Source: Plasmodium coatneyi (taxonomy: Eukaryota; Apicomplexa; Aconoidasida; Haemosporida; Plasmodiidae). From it: a stretch of DNA of 64,000 nucleotides. Positions 56,540-64,000 of the stretch are shown piece by piece. The notes beneath the pieces were generated by a model that saw only the letters and a program-made list of their open reading frames with translations, made no database searches and had not been told where the DNA came from. Position numbers and translations under genes: made by a program. The stretch spans positions 62,001 through 126,000 of the forward strand of contig NC_033559.1 in the NCBI RefSeq assembly GCF_001680005.1, read 5' to 3'. Position 1 is the first letter of the stretch. The number at the start of each line of letters is the position of its first letter.

Positions 56540-57411
56540 GTTTTAATGGTACATTTTTATTTATGTAATGAAATTTATATTCAAAAATGTGTTCTTCCTA
56601 TATATTTACACTGAATACATGTGTAAGCATTCCAGTCATTCTATAATGATTGTAGTTAATGAATACATCATATGTAAAATTTTAATTTTTCTCACTAGCG
56701 CACATTGTTAAATTTTCAAAGAGTTGTAACACATTACATAAGTGCACTAAATCATTATATATCGTCAACTCCAACGAAGAATAAATGTGTTAAGGAGTAT
56801 GAAAATAGGAGGGGGGCCATGGTCACATTTCTTATATAGTGCTTATTCACGTTACTACAGGAATACTGAATTATACTTGATTCCTCTGAATAGTGTATTA
56901 TTGTTCCTACCATTCAGTTATTTACTATATAAGTAATCTTCTCATAGTGAAAAAATTTTAACCGTTATATTAGGACTATATAAGAATATTCCATACCATC
57001 CGTTCAGAATTATTATAAAAACCTTCTTACATAATGCATATATTTATTTTATATTGAGCACTTTTTACTTTTTCCTTTACTCCTATGCATATATTAATGT
57101 TCCTTACTGAACATATATACATAGAAAGAGAGAAATATGCAAAGCATAGAAATATATGTGCAACATGTGTAACGTGGAATATGTGTAATACGTGTAATAC
57201 CTGTAATATGTGATTCATTCATTAATTTTTATTATTTTAAAAATTTGTTGTTGTTGTTGCTGCTGCTTTGTGTCTTTGTTGCCTTTGCTGCCGCTGCTGT
57301 TCACCACCCCCATCTTTACTTTCTTTTCTGTCCTTTCCTTCTACTATTACTTGTTTCCCTTTCCTTCTTCTTTCTTTAATAAAAAGAGAGAGGAAGTGAG
57401 AAGAAGGGAAT
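56540..57411. other. gene-free spacer with possible KIR tail remnant
   Basis: Mostly AT-rich. At about 57240-57305 the minus strand reads like a Gln-rich end of a KIR tail (EQQRQQRQQRHKAAATTT), lying beyond the stop of the neighbouring pseudogene. This suggests the original C-terminus lay there. Confidence 0.45.
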
Positions 57412-59275
57412 TTATTTAATATAAGGAACAGAATATTCTGTCATGGAATCGCCCGTGGTGGAATATGTTTCCGTTTCTGAAACTTCCTCTAAATAATCGG
57501 TAGAATCCTCAGCTTCCATATCCGAGTCATCCCTAATGGCGGATCTTCTTTTTTTTCTTTTGCCCTTAGGAGAAGTGCCTTGTAGTCCAGAAAATAAGGA
57601 AGTGTACTAAAATAAAAGGAAGTGGAGGGAAAGGAAAAATAGAGAAGGAACCATATATAGATACATAGGACGTATATATTACCGTACATTTTAACATTCA
57701 TTTTTAAATAAATATATATATATATATATGAATAATAATAATTATTATTATTTTTATTTATACTGCAATAATTATTACTTTGTATAAGAGGAAAAAGATC
57801 GTGGGAAGTCCTACTGCTCCAATAGCAGAGGGGATAATAGTGGTGTAAAGGGGTGGTGATGAACCACCTGCTTCACCCACTTCAGCTGCGACAGCGTCTG
57901 CTACAGCCTTTGTTGTAGCAGACGCTGCTATGGCAGCTGCGGCAGCTGCCGCTGGAGTACCAGCACCAGCAATACCACCTATCCCAGGAATAGCACCACC
58001 AATACCAGGTGAACTCCTTTCACCCTGTTCACCTGTTTCACCCCTATCACCTGCTGGAACTAAAAAAAAAAATTAGTAACAAAATGTGAATAATGCAAAA
58101 TGTAATGAAGAATAATACCAACCTAGAGTGTTATGCCTACACGGGGCGCGTATATGAGGGTGCAAGTGCTTCTTCTTTTCTTCTTTTCTTGTATGTGTTT
58201 TCTTTGCATTTTTTCTTCTCTATTGGGATGCTTTTTCTTCCCTGGTTATATATATACTTACCTACTACACCACTAGTGGAGGTACCCGTCGTGGCTCCGG
58301 AGGTTCCTTCTGCAGGAGGAGTTTCTTGTTGTGGCTGGTGGGATGTCGGCCCCCCTCCCTCCCGCGGTAATTGTGGAGGTTGAGGTTGTTGTTGTTGTTG
58401 CGAAGATTGTAGCCCCTGAGCTTGTAGTTTATTCTGCTTTTCGTCCTGTTCAAGACTAGCTTGAATTTCCTCCTTTGTCTTACACGTCACCTGATTCTTT
58501 AACTGTTCCAGTAGGTTCTTTGCGCTCTGAGGATTCCGAACTCCTCTATTCCCTATTATTCCATAGTACTCAGTGCAATATTCTCCCTCTTTCTACTTTG
58601 TGCATTTTTCCTCCGTACTTCTGTATGCACAGAGCAGTTCCTCCCTATACTGTCCACATGGTCCACTGGGTGAATTCTTCCCGTTCTGTATTTTACCTCT
58701 CACTTGGGTATAATTCTTAAAATAATCGTACAACAGTTTCAATTTCTGAAACTCTTCTCTGGTTACACTGGGACATATACACGAGTATCTTCCCCGGTTT
58801 CCCTCGTATCCTAGTAAACTGCAAATATTTCCTACTGCATCGTTAAAATCATCGTCCCTCTCTATACAACCGGATAGAACTCCTCCTAGCCAATAATAGA
58901 AAGTAAAACAATCCAAGCCTATTGGTTTCTTCCTTTCGCATTTATTCTTCATACTACACCATACCCTCGCTATGTTCTCTGCTACCTTATGGACATCATT
59001 ACAATGGGTGAGAGCAAGTTCCAATTTCTCCTTTTTTTGTGTACACTCCCCATTGCACATACCCTTTTTTGCTTCGTCATCGTACTTCTTATAGTACAGA
59101 TCCTGTGTGCTCCGTCGCTCAAGACATAATTTCTATAAATTCAAGAGGAAGTATATGCACACTATGCTATGTACATATAGCCCAGTACATTATGTACTCT
59201 ATGGAATATTCATTAAGAACTGTACGTTCTTTCATTCTTCCTGATAATTCTCCTACTTCTGTCATTCCTTCTTCT
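57412..59275 (-). pseudogene. KIR: four-exon KIR with elastin- and collagen-like stalk, one in-frame TAG
   Basis: Exons 59267-59275 (MTE), 58262-59132, 57779-58059 and 57412-57606; phases 0, 1, 0 as in the AHNAK-like KIR. The ectodomain (KLCLERRSTQDLYYKKYDDE, CFTFYYWLGGVL, LKLLYDYFKNYTQV) is interrupted by TAG at 58593-58595 between KCTK and KEGEYCTEYYG. The same frame continues open through a Gln/Pro-rich stalk (SSQQQQQPQPPQLPREGG). Exon 3 begins PAGDRGETGEQGERSSPG (collagen-like, about 58016-58051), then IPGIGGIAGAGTPAAAAAAA (elastin-like, about 57932-57991), an Ala-rich helix, and TM SAIGAVGLPTIFFLLYK. The tail ends EYSVPYIK without the usual terminus. One nonsense change in an otherwise open gene suggests recent loss, readthrough or a base error. 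Confidence 0.85.
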
Positions 59276-60719
59276 CTGTTGTAGTACTTTGGTTTATATA
59301 ACAAATTTTATCCTAACATATGTGTATACAATCATTATATATATGCACTTCTCTCCTAAGGTATATATTTCCCATTATATATTCTTTTTCTTTTTTTAAT
59401 TCATATTTATTTATGTGATTATATACTGAATTCTTTATTTTTTTTTTTTCTGTATGAGATATTTTCTTCTTCTTTTTCCGCCCTTTCCCTAAATTTATTG
59501 TACTTCCCCTGTGAACTCATGCCTATTACTATATTATTCTTTCATTATTTTTATTTGATTCTTCTTTCCCTTTTTCTTTAAATTATAACTTTTTCCTTTT
59601 AAAATGAAAAATTCTTTTTCCTTTCTTAAAGTGAAAAAATTTCTAAAAAATATTAGGTTATTCTGGATTGGAGGAGCACCCATTTTACAAATTAGAACAT
59701 TTTATTAAGGATGTTTCTCCCACATGGAACACATATACATATATATATATATAGTATACATATATATATTTATTCCATCTATTGCGCACTTCTTGCTCTT
59801 TCCCTCCCCCTTTTTCTTAATTTATATTTATACTTTCAGAAATTGGGTGGGATTTTTTTTCTTTTTCTTTTTCGTTTTCTTTTTAGGTGTACAATGTTGC
59901 GTTGTGCATGTGCATGTGTTCACATGTGCAACTATTTCTACATAAAATTTTGTACTAAGAATGTGTGTTGTGCTTTATATATGTATTCATGCAGAATGTA
60001 CACATGTGTGAAATGTGAACATTTTTTACCCCTTTTCATATGAAATATGAAGGAATATTGTACTTTTGCTTTTTTTTTTTTTTCTTTTTTTCTTTTTCCT
60101 CTAGTAGTTTGTATATTTTTTCTTGTCATTCCATAAGCAGTGGGATTGTGCATTAAGTGTACATATTGTGCATTTCACATATGTACAGAGTACTTTACCC
60201 CTTTCCCTTTCTCAAGTGCGTATATATTTATTCAAGTTGTTCAAATGACAAAGAAAATTAATTGTGTACATATATAAAAAAAAAAGAAGAGGGAACAAGG
60301 GATCTATACGAAATTATTTATGAATACGAATGTTTATATATATATATATACAGTTTTGCCATAATAATAGTGTTATGCTCCTTTTCTCCCGCTTATATGG
60401 TAATACAGCTTCATTGCTCCTTTTTAAAATTATAATTCTTCCTTACCTTTCCTAATGGGAAAATTCTAAGTTTTACTAATAACACTTCTCTTTATCATAA
60501 ATCCCTCGCTCTGTTTTTATTATTTATGGTCGTTCAGAAATAAGAATTCCTTTTTTTTTCTTTTCCCTTCTTTTCCTTTAAAATACATAAATACTCCTTT
60601 GCGAAAAGGTCAGTACCTTTTTTCCTTTTTCCGCACCCTTCGTTTGGGAGAGAGTATTTATTCCTTTCCTGTCCTTTCCCCTGAACGAGGGAATTGTTGT
60701 TCCCTTCCTTTCTTTCATT

Positions 60720-61240
60720 CTCATTAGGAAGGTAATGTTGTTCATTTCCTTCAGGAAAGTAACCTTCCCTTTTCTTTCCTTAGGGAAGGTAATGTTCCCT
60801 TTCCTTCCCCTGGGAAGTTGTCCTTTTCCCCTCTAGGAAGTTATTCCTTCCCTCCTTAGGAAGTCACTTCCTTCACCCAAGGCAGGGTACAACATTCCTT
60901 CCCTTCTCTTCAAGGAAGGTAATGTTGTTCCTCCCTTGGGGGAAGGTATTGTTATTCCCTTCTTCAACAAGGAGGGATGTTGTTCCCTTCCCCTAAAGTG
61001 TCTACTTTAACTAAAGTGTTCACCTTCCCCTGGAAAGTATCCTTCTTCTTTCTTCTTAGGAAGGTTACTTCTTTCCCTTGGGAAAGTTGTTCCCCTTTGG
61101 GGAAGGTAATGTTCTTTCCTCAAAGACGAATTGTTCCCTTCCTTTCCCTTTGGGGGAAGATAATGTTCCTTTCCCCTCTAGGAAGTTGTTCGTTCTTCCT
61201 TCCTTTCTTTTTAGAAATGGTGCAACTTATGGGTCTAACA
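60720..61240. repeat. degenerate GGAAGGTAATGTTGTTCCCTTCC repeat
   Basis: About 15 irregular copies of a 25-45 base unit are built from GGAAGGTAATGTT and its near-complement TTCCCTTCCTTT. Each unit is partly palindromic. It is pyrimidine-biased on the plus strand. Confidence 0.8.
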
Positions 61241-61293
61241 CATATGTTTGTGTGTGTGTGTACACGTTCATTAGGAAGGTAATAGTGTGGAAG

Positions 61294-61345
61294 TAGGGTT
61301 GAAGGTATGTGGGACCCGGGTTTTGGGTAAGGGGTATAGGATTCG
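61294..61345 (+). repeat. decayed telomeric heptads (GGGTTxA orientation)
   Basis: Read in sevens from 61296 the text is GGGTTGA, AGGTATG, TGGGACC, CGGGTTT, TGGGTAA, GGGGTAT, AGGATTC. G runs recur with a seven-base period, consistent with mutated GGGTT(T/C)A telomere repeats. Confidence 0.5.
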
Positions 61346-62360
61346 TGTTAAATTTTCATTTTTGTTGTATATACTATAAGGAGCATAATAATTATATTAT
61401 AGTTATAGTACATATAACAACAGAAGCACGTTGTACGAGATAGTCATATTTCTCAATAATTTTGAAAATTGAACAGTCACCCAAAAGATTTTCGCCCGAA
61501 TAACAGTATAGTAACTGCAAATTTTCGCTTTAATTAACACCCTAGGATCTTTTCGTTCATTATAATTTTGTTCTGTATTTGTCCCACATATACATATATT
61601 TGCGCTTATATTCTGTACTATTATAAGGTTATTTAATAATTTGCTTGTGAAAGATTGAATCACCAAAAGCGCCATTTTTATTTTACGCCATTTTTCCTTT
61701 TATACAATTGTTAATTTCTACATATTGAAAAAAAAATTTCCCGTTGATAAGTATAGCAAAAAGAAATGGAATGTAAAATAAACATAGACAAGTTCGAATT
61801 CTGCGCTTAAGAGGAAAAATTCAATTATTCACCACCGTTCCTCCTTTTTAAAATATGATTATATAGAATTCAACAAAACAAAAATTTTTATTTGGGGTCT
61901 AAGGAGAACATATGTACAACACTTCAAATTATATAGAGGGCTTGCTATTCGTTTCTTATCTGTTCAATATTAAATGCATTATTATATGCTCACTTTCCTT
62001 TTTTTTCTTTTTTAAGAAACATGGAAGGGTACATATATAAATTCTTTTAATTTTATATATTTGTGGTTCTTATAATAAAAAAAAAGTTTGAAGGATGGAA
62101 ATTACTTCTTTCCATATTCAAATTTTATTTCTCCATTATTTTTTTTTTCTTTTCCGCAAATGAAATTTTATTTTAAATAATATGTTTTCAACAATATAGA
62201 GTATATATTTTAATTTTATAGAAAATGCATAAAAATCTATGAGTAAAATGAATAATAATTCTGTGGCACATTGTTAAAAGGGAAAAAAAGAATGCTCCCC
62301 CTAACAAAAAAATTTTTTACGCGGTTCCGTAATATGCATGTAAGAGAAATAACATTGCTC

Positions 62361-62455
62361 ACATATATATAGACCATATAGAAAAGGAATAGAACAAAAT
62401 GGAACAAACTGACGGGGCACATGCTTACACTTACACTATTTATGTGAGTTCTCGT
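62361..62455 (+). repeat. dispersed repeat, copy 2
   Basis: Matches 3691-3780: GAAAAGGAATAGAACAAAAT, then GACGGGGCACATGCTTACAC and ATGTGAGTTC. Same orientation, 58.7 kb away. Confidence 0.75.
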
Positions 62456-62678
62456 ATGCATATAGTAGCGACAACTATTCATTTACCTGTGCAATTTAAT
62501 ATTCTCCATATTTATATTTCCTCCATGCATATTCTGTACATTCTTATTTTGTATATTTGTATATATCACATAAACATTTTAAATAATTCTCACAGTTTAT
62601 TAGCAGTTTTATTCCACGATAAAGAAATTATTCATATGTAACTAATATCCTATGTTTTTGAACACAAAAAAGCTACTT

Positions 62679-62741
62679 AACCTAAAACATGAAACTAGAA
62701 ACTCCAAACCTGAAACATTTAGCCCAATCCTAATCCTATAC
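62679..62741 (-). repeat. decayed telomeric heptads (AACCCTx orientation)
   Basis: Read in sevens from 62679: AACCTAA, AACATGA, AACTAGA, AACTCCA, AACCTGA, AACATTT, AGCCCAA, TCCTAAT, CCTATAC. Six units in register start AAC, as expected for mutated AACCCT(A/G), the complement of the Plasmodium telomere repeat. Orientation is opposite to the stretch at 61294. Confidence 0.55.
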
Positions 62742-63141
62742 TATGAAAACAAGTTATACTAGTATTTATAAAAATTAGTAACAAAATTATGTATTTTTTT
62801 TTTTTTTTTGGATTATTATTTGAATAGGAAGATATAGTTGTAATAATAGTTGGTGTTCCCATATGTGAACATATATATTTTTTCATTCATTTATTGCATT
62901 CTCAATTTCAAAATAATAAAATAAGTACATTTATAATTCTCGATATATCTGATTTATGTGATGGTAATATTTATGAAATTATAAGAGTCGGACACGAATT
63001 GGGGGATTCCATTATATTCATATAATTAACGTGAATTTGATATATTAGTTATGGATAGGTAATGTATATACGTAACAGAAATAAATTTTTATATTATGAA
63101 CATTTTATTTTTCTTATATATGAAATGATTATTGGAGTACT

Positions 63142-64000
63142 ATGGAACAAAAGACAAAGGTAAATAGAGTCCTTTTTTTTTTTTTTTTTTTAACAATAAC
63201 CTTATTATTCTTATTGTTCCTTGTTTAATTATTATAAATATAGAATTTCAAGTATGTCTAATAATATTTTGTTCTAATATTTATTTATCGTAAAATGTAA
63301 TTTTTTCTTTTATTAGGAAAGTTTCGTAAATTCATATGGAGAATACAAAGAAAAGATAGGGCCTGATTCTACCAATACTATTATATATACTGAAGAGTGC
63401 AGCAGTATTGTATCAGAATATAAGAAAAATCAGGATATCTCAATTGAAAATCATCATTGCAGAAATGCTATGCGTCATTTATTATATACAGCTGGTTCTT
63501 TTGCATCAAAATATAATGATGATACATGTGTGTACTTGTATTATTGGATATACCACGATTTATTGAACGGGATTAAGAGTGACGTTGCGTTAGAATTATA
63601 CAGAAGATTTATAGAAAGGTATTTAAGTATAAATGACGCTGATAATTTGTGTGTAAAATATTTGGTTAATCCTAATGATATACTGAAGAAGTCTGCAGAA
63701 ATAGTGGAACTGTACGAGACGTTCAATAATAACTCCCATAAATATGACCCTAATATCGCAAAGAAGTGTTCAGAGTTATATACAGAATATGAAAAAGAGT
63801 GTCCCAAAAAGGATGACTATTATTTATGTAGGGAATTCCCGAAAATTAAGAAAATATGTGATGAAAAGATCAAGTCTGATCATAATCATGGAGGTGTAGG
63901 GATAATATTACCCCCTGCTGCTGTACATTATCTTCGTAATGTTCTACTAATTCCTATGATCAAACTAACAGCATTGTTTTTACTTCTATTTTTACTATAT
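63142..64000 (+). CDS. PIR (vir/CYIR-like) protein, partial at window end
   Basis: Exon 1 (63142-63159, MEQKTK) splices at GTAAAT to exon 2 at 63317 (ESFVNSYGEYKEKIG) in phase 0. The frame is open to the last base, so only the first 234 or so residues are present. The product has the PIR layout: Cys-containing helical ectodomain with CVYLYYWIYHDLL (like FYYWLGD), later cysteines (KKCSELYTEYEKEC, CREFPKIKKIC), then a hydrophobic stretch (VLLIPMIKLTALFLLLFLLY). It lacks the KIR LPSxxxY start, the KIR xxFDYxxDY motif and the KIR membrane signature, and its DNA is more AT-rich than the KIRs. It therefore belongs to another branch of the PIR superfamily, nearer to vir or CYIR proteins. Confidence 0.8.

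Larger units (their letters stand above)
59276..63141. other. 3.9-kb gene-free spacer
   Basis: It contains a long degenerate GGAAGGTAATGTTGTTCCCTTCC repeat (60720-61240), two decayed telomere-like stretches (61294-61345 and 62679-62741), and the second copy of the dispersed repeat (62361-62455). The open frame at 61403-61675 on the minus strand resembles nothing I know. No gene is called. Confidence 0.55.

Noticed and set aside
61403..61675. Minus-strand open frame of 90 codons in the 3.9-kb spacer
   Set aside because: No motif, no family resemblance, AT-rich composition, no plausible neighbouring exon.

Overview
The window is a subtelomeric-type multigene-family cluster of a simian malaria parasite of the Plasmodium knowlesi / P. 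coatneyi group. The grounds are the co-occurrence of KIR-type PIR genes and a SICAvar gene (a combination known from that clade), the three-exon KIR layout (tiny first exon, ectodomain plus membrane exon, charged tail exon), AT-rich DNA full of microsatellites, and decayed GGGTT(T/C)A-like telomeric heptads. No housekeeping gene, tRNA or rRNA gene was recognised. Exon boundaries were placed by hand from GT/AG sites and reading-frame phase, because the genes are spliced.

Layout (strand): KIR 278-1689 (-); two-exon, two-TM protein 4760-5829 (+); KIR 7272-8504 (+); SICAvar 10111-14190 (+); KIR pseudogene 14984-16666 (-); second two-TM protein 17655-18599 (-); KIR 19716-21133 (-); exon-2-less KIR relic 22084-22630 (+); KIR 23472-24989 (-); double-domain KIR 28701-31177 (+); KIR 32381-33737 (-); SICA/KIR chimera 35018-36645 (-); double-domain KIR 38153-40456 (-); KIRs 41848-43265 and 44564-46149 (-); KIR with an AHNAK-like segment 47037-48906 (-); KIR 51801-53330 (+); KIR 55110-56539 (-); KIR pseudogene with elastin/collagen-like segments 57412-59275 (-); and a partial PIR gene of another type from 63142 to the window end (+). 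Between them lie 0.3-4 kb of gene-free, low-complexity DNA with several tandem repeat families.

The main biological result is a set of host-like peptide segments in the stalk of KIR proteins, immediately before the membrane helix. By comparison with host proteins as I remember them, these are: CD99-like (KIR at 278-1689), fibrinogen alpha-chain-like (7272-8504), AHNAK-like (47037-48906), and elastin-like plus collagen-like (57412-59275). CD99-type mimicry in KIR proteins is established for P. knowlesi; I do not know of published reports of the other host proteins in KIRs. The AHNAK and elastin/collagen genes share an extra, visibly homologous phase-1 intron just before the host-like segment. 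They therefore look like one chassis carrying different interchangeable host-mimic cassettes. No database search was possible, so each host match needs BLASTP confirmation.

The cluster also shows how the family diversifies: exact loss of an intron, tandem ectodomains, a SICA ectodomain on a KIR membrane/tail module, an exon-1/exon-3 relic, single nonsense or frameshift breaks in otherwise intact genes, and duplicated 3-prime flanks.
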